Of a stretch of 22,893 bases of DNA, positions 7,543 to 13,679 are shown one piece after another. How positions within the stretch are numbered: the stretch's first letter is position 1; each line of letters begins with the position of its first letter. The DNA comes from CAIQPO01 sp964648275 (lineage in GTDB: Bacteria; Patescibacteriota; Microgenomatia; UBA1400; MFAQ01), in the NCBI GenBank assembly GCA_964648275.1, contig CAZYOB010000016.1:1-22893 (forward strand), given 5' to 3'. Made by a program: the position numbers and the translations under genes. Under the pieces are notes generated by a model, which saw only the letters and a program-made list of their open reading frames with translations, made no database searches and was not told the DNA's origin.

Positions 7543-8573
7543 CAATACAATCTGTGCTCTACACGCGCCGAGTCGTAAGCCAACGTATCGTCCTTTCGTG
7601 TTACTTGAACAAATACATTTCCATTCGCCTGTATCCTTGAGATCACCAAAGTGTCTATTCTTACTCCACCTCCAAAGAATCTCACCCCTTTAAGACTATC
7701 TCCGTCGGTTACGCCACTGGCGGCGAAAATAATCGTCTTTCCACTAGCCAGATCATCATGGGTATAAACCCTATTTGGATCCCCACCCATTTTTATCAGT
7801 CTCTCGATCTCGGCTTCATTTCTTGGCCAAAATCTGGCTTGCATCTCACCACCCAGCGCCTTTACTCCGGCAGCCGTGATCACACCCTCTGGAGCTGCTC
7901 CAATGCCCATCACTGCATGAGTTCCCGCCCCTTCAAAACAAGACATTACCCCCGGCATCAGATCACCATCCATAATCGGTCTTACCCTGGCACCGGCTTT
8001 CCTAATATCCTCAATGATCTTATTGTTTCTTTCTCTCTCAAGTACGACTATGACAAGATCACTTACTTCTCTATCCATTGCTTCAGCAATATTGAATAAG
8101 TTGTAAGAGACTGGAGCGTCAATGTTGACACACCCCTTTGCTTTTGGTCCGACAATCAACTTATTCATGTACATATCGGGTGCGTGGAAAAGACCGTTCC
8201 TTTCGGATAACGCCAATACCGATATCGCTCTTGGTCCGAAAACAGCGGCAGCGTTAGTGTTCTCTAGAGGGTCAACCGCAATGTCTACCTCGGGTCCATT
8301 TCCTGTACCGACTTCCTCACCGATATAAAGCATAGGTGCCTCGTCCCTTTCACCTTCGCCGATAACGATCCTTCCTCTGATGTTGACTACATTAAGATAC
8401 TCTCTCAGTGCTGTCACAGCTTCTTGATCTGCTAATCTTTTGTCACCAAATCCTGCTGTTGCCGCTGCGGCGATCGCCCCCATCTCTGTCGCGTATGAAA
8501 TCTGATTCGATAATGCGTGAATAAACTCTAACTCGGCAGCTCTTTCCTTGTGCTTAAATAGTCTCTCTGACAT
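7542..8573 (-). CDS. glpX: Fructose-1,6-bisphosphatase class II (GlpX type)
   Basis: Hydrolyses fructose-1,6-bisphosphate, and in some lineages sedoheptulose-1,7-bisphosphate, in gluconeogenesis or sugar-phosphate cycling. Family marks are IVIGEGERDEAPMLYIGEEVG, DIAVDPLENTNAA, VLERERNNKIIEDIRKAGARVR, GDLMPGVM, GIGAAPEGVITAAGVKALGGEMQARFWP and IFAASGVTDGDSLKGVRF. The metal-site motif reads DPLENT where most members have DP(L/I)EGT. Length from ATG 8573 is 343 residues, normal for the family. Other in-frame starts (ATG 8591, TTG 8603) lie in or upstream of the -10 box of a consensus promoter, so 8573 with a leader of about 9 bases is preferred. No Shine-Dalgarno. The stop codon shares one base with tRNA-Thr. 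Confidence 0.93.
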   Translation of the reverse strand: MSERLFKHKERAAELEFIHALSNQISYATEMGAIAAAATAGFGDKRLADQEAVTALREYLNVVNIRGRIVIGEGERDEAPMLYIGEEVGTGNGPEVDIAVDPLENTNAAAVFGPRAISVLALSERNGLFHAPDMYMNKLIVGPKAKGCVNIDAPVSYNLFNIAEAMDREVSDLVIVVLERERNNKIIEDIRKAGARVRPIMDGDLMPGVMSCFEGAGTHAVMGIGAAPEGVITAAGVKALGGEMQARFWPRNEAEIERLIKMGGDPNRVYTHDDLASGKTIIFAASGVTDGDSLKGVRFFGGGVRIDTLVISRIQANGNVFVQVTRKDDTLAYDSARVEHRLY

Positions 8574-8589
8574 GTTGTCTATGAACGGC

Positions 8590-8617
8590 ATTATATCCAC
8601 CAAAAAATAATTGTCAA
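8590..8617 (-). promoter_or_regulatory. Consensus sigma-70-type promoter of glpX
   Basis: Perfect TTGACA (8617-8612) and TATAAT (8595-8590) with a 16-base spacer. Transcription should begin near 8582. This is the best hexamer pair in the window and shows that the housekeeping sigma factor here uses the ordinary consensus. Confidence 0.8.
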
Positions 8618-8634
8618 TATATTTTTTTCGGGTT

Positions 8635-8643
8635 TGCTACAAT
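8635..8643 (+). promoter_or_regulatory. Extended -10 of small acidic gene
   Basis: TGCTACAAT, an extended -10 (TGn plus TACAAT), ends six bases before the ATG at 8650, implying a leaderless mRNA. The ABC-F leader promoter has a nearly identical TGTTACAAT with the same six-base gap. Confidence 0.55.
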
Positions 8644-8649
8644 TCCGAC

Positions 8650-8937
8650 ATGGAACAAGACCCCATACTCAAAAGGACTCGAGAGATCCTCGATAACCTC
8701 CCTGACACGGAAATGTCGCCCACGAGCAGGAGACTTCTTCGTGAATCTCCCCTCGATTGGGTTGCCTCAAGGAAACGTTCTCTAAGGTCGGCTCTTCTGG
8801 AAGGTGACCAGGAAGCAGTAGATGCAATCGTGGATGATGTGGCACATGTAATTGGCATAAGGGAAGCGAATTGGTGGATGCTGAGTGTGATGGAAGAATT
8901 TATCGATTTTGTAGATATAGATTCTGATGTGGAGTAA
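8650..8937 (+). CDS. Small acidic protein of unknown function
   Basis: A 95-residue soluble protein that I do not recognise. It begins MEQDPILKRTREILDNLPD, has a basic middle (RRLLRESPLDWVASRKRSLRSALL) and a strongly acidic C-terminus ending in DIDSDVE. The composition suggests mostly helix; there is no signal peptide or membrane segment. ATG 8650 is chosen over an upstream TTG at 8611 because it lies six bases after an extended -10 and gives a clean soluble N-terminus. It is divergent from glpX, and its stop codon is part of the -10 of the next gene. It may be a small regulatory or adaptor protein, but nothing in the sequence fixes a role. Confidence 0.6.
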   Translation: MEQDPILKRTREILDNLPDTEMSPTSRRLLRESPLDWVASRKRSLRSALLEGDQEAVDAIVDDVAHVIGIREANWWMLSVMEEFIDFVDIDSDVE

Positions 8938-8940
8938 AAT
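8935..8940 (+). promoter_or_regulatory. -10 of membrane glycosyltransferase gene
   Basis: GGAGTAAAATCC: TAAAAT at 8935-8940 is six bases from the GTG at 8947. Its TAA is the stop codon of the preceding gene, the same arrangement as at queA. Confidence 0.45.
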
Positions 8941-8946
8941 CCAAAC

Positions 8947-10092
8947 GTGCGCTTGTTCACGCTTATATTCTTAACCATTTCCTCGTTGGTTTTTCTTGCC
9001 CATTACTTTCTGATTGGACAGGCTGTTTACGGAGATGGAAGGTTCTATTACTCATATGCTCGATCCCTAGCTCTTCAGGGTAATTTGGACATAAAAGACG
9101 AGCTCACACATACATTCTCACCCCAGGACAACAACAAAGAAACAAAAACTATTGAGGAATTCATTGCTTACCCTGTCCAATCATTTGGCCCCGCCATGTT
9201 TTGGACGCCAATTCTTTTTGTCTCTCACCTGATTGCTCAAAAAATGGGACTCTTGGCCAACGGGTTTTCCGATATCTACCAGATATCTGCTGGTTTGCTT
9301 TCCATCGCCCTCACTGCTTATGCATTTCACCGTCTGGGGAAACTGTTGTTAAAAACATTCAAACCTGCAGTTGTATTTCTGACGTTGTTACTTGTTTGGG
9401 CGGGTTCCAATCTCTTATTCTATACAGCCATCGATAACCTCAACACCCATTTCTTCTCATTTACACTAGCCACTCTCACTCTTTGCGAATATTTGGACAA
9501 AAAGAAACCGTCCCTGATTTTTACCGGGTTACTCGCCGGACTGGCATTTCAGAATCGTCAGCTCGATCTTCTTTTACACCTGGGATTATTTTTGGCCTAC
9601 TTTACAAATAAGCATAAATTGACTGACTTGCTCAGATTCTTCTTATCTACTCTTCTTGTGACTATTCCTCAGTTGATGGTCTGGAATTTTCAATTCGGTT
9701 CATTTCTTCCTCCGATGTCGGGGGATGGTTTCTGGAAATTCAGCCCCTCAAGCATCGCAAACATATTCTTTGATCTTCCTAACGGATTGTTCTTCACGGC
9801 ACCGGTTATCTTCATCTCCGGAATATTTTTAACTTTTCAAAAGAAACCTCGCTACATGCTCTACGCGTTTTTCTCTCTTCTCGCTTTTCTCTTGATTACT
9901 TCTTTCTGGTGGTCACCACTGGGTGGGGCATCGTTTGGCCCTAGATTTCTCATTACTTTTTACCCACTCCTGGCATTATCACTGGCAGAAAAAATTAAAT
10001 CGATGTCCTATTCCAAAATAATCCCCTTTACTGTGATATTCATCTCCCTCAACCTAATTCACTCATTAATCTTCTTATACGTTAGCCCTTAA
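8947..10092 (+). CDS. Polytopic membrane protein, GT-C/ArnT-PMT-like glycosyltransferase candidate
   Basis: A 381-residue membrane protein with about nine to ten hydrophobic segments and an early extracytoplasmic loop reading YGDGRFYYSYARSLALQGNLDIKDE. An acidic residue in the first loop after the first membrane segment, followed by a Tyr/Ala-rich helix, is the usual arrangement in GT-C lipid-linked sugar transferases. A TAIDNLNTHFFSF segment and a GGASFGPRFLITFYPLLAL segment near the C-terminus also resemble that group. It would move a sugar from a polyprenyl-phosphate carrier to a surface glycan, lipid or protein. GTG start six bases after TAAAAT. The 3' end overlaps the convergent HD gene by 11 bases. 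Family placement rests on topology and short motifs only. Confidence 0.62.
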   Translation: MRLFTLIFLTISSLVFLAHYFLIGQAVYGDGRFYYSYARSLALQGNLDIKDELTHTFSPQDNNKETKTIEEFIAYPVQSFGPAMFWTPILFVSHLIAQKMGLLANGFSDIYQISAGLLSIALTAYAFHRLGKLLLKTFKPAVVFLTLLLVWAGSNLLFYTAIDNLNTHFFSFTLATLTLCEYLDKKKPSLIFTGLLAGLAFQNRQLDLLLHLGLFLAYFTNKHKLTDLLRFFLSTLLVTIPQLMVWNFQFGSFLPPMSGDGFWKFSPSSIANIFFDLPNGLFFTAPVIFISGIFLTFQKKPRYMLYAFFSLLAFLLITSFWWSPLGGASFGPRFLITFYPLLALSLAEKIKSMSYSKIIPFTVIFISLNLIHSLIFLYVSP

Positions 10093-10888
10093 AGGCTGCC
10101 CATTTCTGTTCAAATTGATCGCAAAGTGCCACATGATCAGCTGTGTTTCTCCAACCATTATTTCTCAGCCAATCTTGTGAGTATTCATAAGCTTCATCAA
10201 TTACGTCGTCCATGCTTCGTACATATCTGCCGATTGAATTCGGATAAGCGACGGTATGAATGTCGAGCACTTTGGGTAAATCAATAACGATCACTCTTCC
10301 AACCATTGCCATCTCCAAAGTCACTCCTGGTTTTCCCTCGGCCTCTCTTCTTCTACAGTTTTGGAAAGCCTTCAGAGCCGTCATTACATACTCGGTTTTC
10401 TCCAGTGCCTTAAAAGCTTGTTGAAGTTCAGGATCCCCACCTTCTACTACTTGCTCATAGCTATATATTAATTTTTCGATAAGTTCATCTTCCAGTGGTA
10501 GGGTAGAGATTACTAACTTGGCAATATTGACCTCAATAGCTTCATGTTCCTTGGTTTTTATTTGTGCACTAACGTCGCCAATACCATTTCCATCTATGAT
10601 AGCCTCACCGAAATCGTGAACTAAAATGCCGTATAAAAGAGTCTCCTCTTGTTGAGGTGTGTATCTACCTTCTTCGAGTTTGAGGAAATTCCGACCGATT
10701 TGATACATCAGCTCTCCGTGAGAAATGTCGATAGCGGTTGCTCCTAGAATTTCTCTCCAGTCGGAATTGGTCTCATCTGTCCTGAATGCACTCCATCTGT
10801 AGGTGCTAGCAAGGGAATCACCCGCTTTTGTACTCCTCAGGGCAGTTGCAAGCTTGCTGGCGTTACCTGCAACAACTTCAACACTCAT
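10082..10888 (-). CDS. HD-domain metal-dependent phosphohydrolase, YfbR-like
   Basis: A 268-residue soluble protein. HD-type metal ligands can be seen in order: H57 (DISHGEL), H91-D92 (GILVHDFGEAII) and an IGDV motif, then KTKEHEAIEVN. The HDxGE...GD layout resembles the YfbR/HD_3 group of nucleotidases, though the substrate is unknown. The C-terminal third (YVRSMDDVIDEAYEYSQDWL) is helical. ATG 10888 is one base after the stop of the upstream LysM gene, so the two are almost certainly co-transcribed and perhaps translationally coupled; there is no Shine-Dalgarno. It overlaps the convergent membrane protein gene by 11 bases. A role in nucleotide turnover or signalling is inference. Confidence 0.72.
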   Translation of the reverse strand: MSVEVVAGNASKLATALRSTKAGDSLASTYRWSAFRTDETNSDWREILGATAIDISHGELMYQIGRNFLKLEEGRYTPQQEETLLYGILVHDFGEAIIDGNGIGDVSAQIKTKEHEAIEVNIAKLVISTLPLEDELIEKLIYSYEQVVEGGDPELQQAFKALEKTEYVMTALKAFQNCRRREAEGKPGVTLEMAMVGRVIVIDLPKVLDIHTVAYPNSIGRYVRSMDDVIDEAYEYSQDWLRNNGWRNTADHVALCDQFEQKWAAFKG

Positions 10889-10889
10889 G

Positions 10890-11591
10890 TTATTTGAGGC
10901 TGGGGATGGTGATTTTGACGTCTGCGTGGATCAGATTAGCATTGGCAAAGATCTTCTTGTTTGCCTCATAGATTTTGGGCCATGCATAACCGTCGCCATA
11001 CGCACGGACTGCAATCTTCCAGTAACTGTCTCCCCTGACCGTGGTGTATTCACCGGCTTCAATTGATTTGGTGTCGCCCTTTACAGCCGTTACATCTTTT
11101 TTCTCTTCTATCTTAAGGTCATCATTCTTTTCGACAACCACGTCTTTCTTCTCTTCCACCTTGGGAGCTTCCTGTTTAGCCACCTCTACAACGGTTGTCT
11201 TTTTCGCTTCCACCTTTGGAATTCTAAGCTCGGTTCCCACCTCGATCGAACCATCATCCTTTAGTTTATTTTCTTTGATGATATCGACATAGTTATAACC
11301 TGACTTGTAGTACTTCTCAGCGATGTGCCATAGATCATCTCCCTTTTGAACTTTATAGGTGCCAATTATTGAATCATCCAACTTTTTGTCTTCATTACTG
11401 GTTTCTGCACCATCTCCGTTCAAAAGACCTTGCCAGGTTTTCAGATTAGTTGTCCTGAAATAGTTGAATATTAACCCTACTATAACGAGCACAACCACGC
11501 CGCCCATCACGGTGCTTATGGTGTTCTCGTTCATTTTAAAAAATTTTAGGATATTTTTTACCCTTAATTCGGAGCTCTGTCCTTTCTTCAT
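10890..11591 (-). CDS. Membrane-anchored protein with two LysM domains
   Basis: A 233-residue protein. A short basic cytoplasmic N-terminus is followed by one membrane segment (about residues 26-45, VMGGVVVLVIVGLIFNYF). The first LysM repeat is YKVQKGDDLWHIAEKYY to GTELRIP, and the second is YTTVRGDSYWKIAVRAYG to VKITIP. Between them is a Lys/Glu/Val-rich linker of about 50 residues with repeated EEKKDV units. LysM binds N-acetylglucosamine polymers, so it probably tethers the envelope to peptidoglycan. There is no catalytic domain. ATG 11591 sits six bases after TAAGAT, with TTGACA 16 bases further up: a leaderless gene with a good promoter. It heads a two-gene unit with the HD protein. Confidence 0.85.
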   Translation of the reverse strand: MKKGQSSELRVKNILKFFKMNENTISTVMGGVVVLVIVGLIFNYFRTTNLKTWQGLLNGDGAETSNEDKKLDDSIIGTYKVQKGDDLWHIAEKYYKSGYNYVDIIKENKLKDDGSIEVGTELRIPKVEAKKTTVVEVAKQEAPKVEEKKDVVVEKNDDLKIEEKKDVTAVKGDTKSIEAGEYTTVRGDSYWKIAVRAYGDGYAWPKIYEANKKIFANANLIHADVKITIPSLK

Positions 11592-11597
11592 AATCCC

Positions 11598-11625
11598 ATC
11601 TTATATAAACTTTTATCATTGTCAA
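11598..11625 (-). promoter_or_regulatory. Promoter of the LysM-HD operon (leaderless)
   Basis: TTGACA (11625-11620), 16-base spacer, TAAGAT (11603-11598), six bases, ATG. The exact -35 and 16-base spacing match the glpX promoter, which supports reading the short -10-to-start gap as a real leaderless arrangement. Confidence 0.7.
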
Positions 11626-11633
11626 TAGGCTAA

Positions 11634-11662
11634 TTGAACTTAATCCCACCGAGCCTTATAAT
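11634..11662 (+). promoter_or_regulatory. Promoter of the tandem small-protein operon
   Basis: TTGAAC (11634-11639), 17-base spacer, TATAAT (11657-11662). Transcription should start near 11669, leaving a leader of about 29 nt that ends in a strong Shine-Dalgarno (AAAGGAGG, 11686-11693). It is divergent from the LysM promoter. Confidence 0.75.
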
Positions 11663-11697
11663 ACCCACCATCGCACCTTAACCCTAAAGGAGGATAT

Positions 11698-11958
11698 ATG
11701 GAAGGACCCATCGCTGGCTATATCATTAAGTCCAAAAAAGGTTTGTATCTTACTCGGCATCTTTATTGGCATCTAACACCAATTGAAAATGCGCATGTAT
11801 TTTCTCCTCTGGAAACACAAGAAATAATTAAGAGATCATTATCTGAAGATTGGAAAACCATTGTCTATAGCATTCTTCCCGCTGTATCCATTGACGGTAC
11901 AATCGTGGCTATATCAGGGGAAACTACTGTAGCATCAATGATCCCCTCCTGTCTTTAG
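11698..11958 (+). CDS. Small protein, first of a tandem paralogous pair
   Basis: An 86-residue soluble protein that I do not recognise by family. It shares a pattern with the next gene: G-Y-[IV]-I-K-S near residue 7, then Y-L-[TS]-R, W, A-x-V-F, WK, and [IL]-P-A-V before a Gly. A YVIK...YL..W...A..F pattern resembles many small phage-type proteins of unknown role, but this is only a visual likeness. AAAGGAGG lies four bases before the ATG, the strongest ribosome-binding site in the window. The stop is followed by 13 bases and the next gene, so the two form a short operon closed by a terminator. High expression is likely; the function is unknown. Confidence 0.75.
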   Translation: MEGPIAGYIIKSKKGLYLTRHLYWHLTPIENAHVFSPLETQEIIKRSLSEDWKTIVYSILPAVSIDGTIVAISGETTVASMIPSCL

Positions 11959-11971
11959 TCGGAGGATCCTG

Positions 11972-12214
11972 ATGAGTGACTCAATCACAGGCTACGTCAT
12001 TAAATCCAGGTCCTCCCATTATCTATCAAGAGATTTTATCTGGTATCACGGCGAACCAGAGCAGGCATATGTTTTTACAGTGTCTCAATTCAAAGCAATC
12101 CTTGAATTATGCTATAACTGGAAATTCAAACCTGACTCATTGATACCCGCAGTATATGAAAACGGCTGGGTAAATATTACCGGAAGTGAGATCTCAGTCT
12201 CTGATTTCCATTAA
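11972..12214 (+). CDS. Small protein, second of the tandem paralogous pair
   Basis: An 80-residue protein, paralogous to its upstream neighbour (GYVIKS, HYLSR, AYVF, WK, LIPAV in the same order, with a two-residue deletion before the WK). By eye roughly 30% of positions agree. GGAGG (11961-11965) lies six bases before the ATG. A tandem TAA stop follows, then an intrinsic terminator eight bases later. Divergence between the copies is spread along the whole length, so the duplication is old or the two copies have specialised, for example as subunits of a hetero-oligomer. No membrane segment or signal peptide. Confidence 0.75.
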   Translation: MSDSITGYVIKSRSSHYLSRDFIWYHGEPEQAYVFTVSQFKAILELCYNWKFKPDSLIPAVYENGWVNITGSEISVSDFH

Positions 12215-12221
12215 TAAGTTT

Positions 12222-12247
12222 GACCGGGTTTACCCCGGTCATTTTTA
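12222..12247 (+). terminator. Intrinsic terminator of the small-protein operon
   Basis: GACCGGG, a five-base loop (TTTAC), CCCGGTC, then ATTTTTAT. A perfect seven-pair GC-rich stem followed by a T-run, just after the tandem stop codons. Confidence 0.88.
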
Positions 12248-12270
12248 TGTCAATAAAATTGGGATTCACC

Positions 12271-13035
12271 TTATTTATACAAATTTACTAACCATTCGAA
12301 CATAATTCGAACTAACTCTACTTCCTGTGTGGTGATATTTAATTCTCTGATTCCATCAAATTTACCTAATCCAAATCTTTTTTCATAACCGATTACATAA
12401 GAATAGTAAAGGACATCCAGTAATCTTTTTGCTCTGATGACCTCACCCTGATCTAATCCAATCTCATTAGCCATGATTATGAATTCCTGAATCGCATATT
12501 CACTTGCTTCATTTTCTTGGCTCATCATTCTCCTAATTCCACCGACATAAGTTTCGTCTGGACTCTCACAGTGTCCAAGGACCACGTGACCGGTTTCGTG
12601 CAAGGCGGCCGCCAGGTCACAAATATTTTGTGATTTACAAACATCAATTGCTTTAGCTCTAGGCATAGAGGAAGAATGTGTCGCCAATAAGCGGATCCAG
12701 TTCGCTCTTTCATCGTCCAGATATATACCGGTTTCGTGCTGGAAGAGAATCCAATTATCTGGCTCATGACGAAGAATTCTGATGACGTCAATAGACTGAA
12801 GCATTCTGGCACCTAAGTCGTAAGACCTTCCTGTTTCTTTACTGGACACAATCATCTGTGTGACAACCTCCGAGTCTGCTAGAAATATAGAAAATATCGA
12901 GCATCCGGTTTCATTAATTCTCGCCTTTATCCATGCTGTATCAGGTCGGAGGATAAAACTCTTAATAACCACATCCCCACAATCTTGATGGAGCAAGTAG
13001 CCTGCTATCTCAGGGGATAGATTCTCTTTATTCAC
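12271..13035 (-). CDS. ImmA/IrrE-like zinc metallopeptidase (HExxH)
   Basis: A 254-residue protein. The HETGH motif at residues 146-150 lies in LAAALHETGHVVLGHCES, followed by ENEASEYA (E176 the probable third zinc ligand), matching the HELGH...EEAEANRFA layout of the ImmA/IrrE (COG2856-like) group. Those proteases usually cleave a partner repressor in response to DNA damage or mobile-element signals. The N-terminal ~140 residues match nothing I recognise and may be a sensor or substrate-binding part. No helix-turn-helix partner is adjacent. GTG 13035 is eight bases after TAGAAT, and an inverted repeat sits over the expected -35. Family assignment is fairly good for the core; the biological role is inferred only. 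Confidence 0.68.
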   Translation of the reverse strand: MNKENLSPEIAGYLLHQDCGDVVIKSFILRPDTAWIKARINETGCSIFSIFLADSEVVTQMIVSSKETGRSYDLGARMLQSIDVIRILRHEPDNWILFQHETGIYLDDERANWIRLLATHSSSMPRAKAIDVCKSQNICDLAAALHETGHVVLGHCESPDETYVGGIRRMMSQENEASEYAIQEFIIMANEIGLDQGEVIRAKRLLDVLYYSYVIGYEKRFGLGKFDGIRELNITTQEVELVRIMFEWLVNLYK

Positions 13036-13043
13036 TGGGAGTG

Positions 13044-13091
13044 ATTCTACCCTAACCTCGGCAGGCAGGATTCATATAGACGAATCCTGTC
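13044..13091 (-). promoter_or_regulatory. Promoter and operator-like inverted repeat of the metallopeptidase gene
   Basis: The -10 is TAGAAT (13049-13044). Upstream, CAGGATTC (13066-13073), eight bases, GAATCCTG (13082-13089) form a perfect inverted repeat, extendable by two more pairs (one G-T). It covers the position where the -35 should be and has no T-run after it, which favours a protein-binding operator over a terminator. Confidence 0.5.
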
Positions 13092-13110
13092 AGAAACAAG
13101 TGGCTTTAAC

Positions 13111-13134
13111 AAAAAATCTCCGCTTAGGAGACTT
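13111..13134 (-). terminator. Intrinsic terminator after tRNA-Asp
   Basis: Read on the minus strand: AAGTCTCC, loop TAAGC, GGAGATTT, continuing into TTTG. The stem has about eight pairs including one G-T, followed by T residues. It starts nine bases downstream of the mature 3' end of tRNA-Asp. Confidence 0.7.
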
Positions 13135-13142
13135 AATGACTG

Positions 13143-13228
13143 CGGGGCTGAAGGGGCTCGAACCCTCGACCTTCCGCGTGACANNNNNNNNNNCAGGCGG
13201 ACGCTCTAACCAACTGAGCTACAGCCCC
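13143..13228 (-). tRNA. tRNA-Asp (anticodon GTC), split by a 10-N placeholder
   Basis: Minus strand: acceptor GGGGCTG/CAGCCCC with discriminator G, D arm GCTC-AGTTGGTTA-GAGC, anticodon stem TCCGC/GCGGA and T arm GAGGG-TTCGAGC-CCCTT. The N run (13184-13193) lies in the anticodon loop. The flanks read CTG and TGTCAC; merging them on a two-base overlap gives the seven-base loop CTGTCAC, the usual tRNA-Asp loop, and a 74-base tRNA of normal length. CCA is not encoded. A GGTAAAATAC promoter lies 32 bases upstream. Confidence 0.9.
13184..13193. other. Scaffold placeholder of 10 N in tRNA-Asp
   Basis: The left flank ends gtgaca and the right flank begins caggcgg. Removing the N and overlapping the shared ca restores a normal tRNA, so no sequence is really missing. 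Confidence 0.85.
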
Positions 13229-13238
13229 ATTTCTGGGA

Positions 13239-13265
13239 GCCTCAAATGAGGCAACACGTATTTTA
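13239..13265 (-). promoter_or_regulatory. tRNA-Asp promoter and short hairpin in its leader
   Basis: Minus strand: TTTGGTAAAATACG has its -10 at 13265-13260. Between it and the tRNA lies GCCTCATTTGAGGC (13252-13239), a perfect palindrome at its arms that begins at about the expected transcription start and ends ten bases before the mature tRNA 5' end. It may be a 5'-leader hairpin removed by RNase P. Confidence 0.5.
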
Positions 13266-13276
13266 CCAAAATAAAG

Positions 13277-13282
13277 TATAAT
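13277..13282 (+). promoter_or_regulatory. Possible -10 of the RRM gene
   Basis: TATAAT at 13277-13282 would give a leader of about 75-80 nt. A second AT-rich candidate (TATATA near 13310) is closer to the gene. No convincing -35 for either. Confidence 0.35.
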
Positions 13283-13366
13283 AGGCTAGTTAAATCATCT
13301 TAACCTCTTTATATAGGTATGTTTCCAAAGGGATGATATTCTTGGAAGTTCAGAAAGGAGCCAGCA

Positions 13367-13657
13367 ATGGCTATGCGTTTGTACGTAGGGAATCTACCCT
13401 ACTCAATTACTAAATCCAGACTTGAGGAGGTCTTCTCCCCGTTTGGCACTATCCTCGACGTAACTGTCGTTTCCGATAAATTCTCTGGAAGAAGCAAGGG
13501 TTTCGGTTTCGTTGAATACGAAGCTGATGACGCTGGCCGCCAGGCTATCGAGAAACTTAACGGCACTGATCTTGACGGACGCAACATCGTCGTCAATGAA
13601 GCTCGCCCTAAGGAAGAACGTCCCGCCGGTGGTGGTTTCGATCGCCGCGATAGATAA
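13367..13657 (+). CDS. Single-RRM RNA-binding protein
   Basis: A 96-residue RNA-recognition-motif protein of the bacterial/cyanobacterial Rbp type. RNP2 is LYVGNL (residues 5-10) and RNP1 is KGFGFVEY (about 44-51), with the aromatic residues that stack on RNA bases present. The ~15-residue tail is Gly/Arg-rich (RPAGGGFDRRDR), a short version of the RGG-type tails of cold-induced RNA chaperones. GAAAGGAG lies seven bases before ATG 13367; the alternative ATG at 13373 is two codons in. The long leader and strong ribosome-binding site suggest an abundant protein, perhaps controlled post-transcriptionally. No ordinary terminator separates it from polX, but a large hairpin lies in the first codons of that gene. 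Confidence 0.92.
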   Translation: MAMRLYVGNLPYSITKSRLEEVFSPFGTILDVTVVSDKFSGRSKGFGFVEYEADDAGRQAIEKLNGTDLDGRNIVVNEARPKEERPAGGGFDRRDR

Positions 13658-13667
13658 GTAATTTTGT

Positions 13668-13673
13668 TAAACT
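13668..13673 (+). promoter_or_regulatory. -10 of polX (leaderless)
   Basis: TAAACT ends six bases before the polX ATG. It fits TANNNT and the spacing seen at other genes. No Shine-Dalgarno is present. Confidence 0.4.
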
Positions 13674-13679
13674 GGTTAC

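Noticed and set aside
7758..8099. Plus-strand open frames opposite glpX
   Set aside because: They are fully antisense to a conserved enzyme and their products show no domain or plausible N-terminus.
11698..12214. Toxin-antitoxin pair
   Set aside because: The two proteins are paralogous to each other, unlike a toxin and antitoxin, and neither shows a toxin or DNA-binding motif.
13064..13091. Inverted repeat as a terminator
   Set aside because: There is no T-run on either side, and it lies at the -35 position of the metallopeptidase gene.
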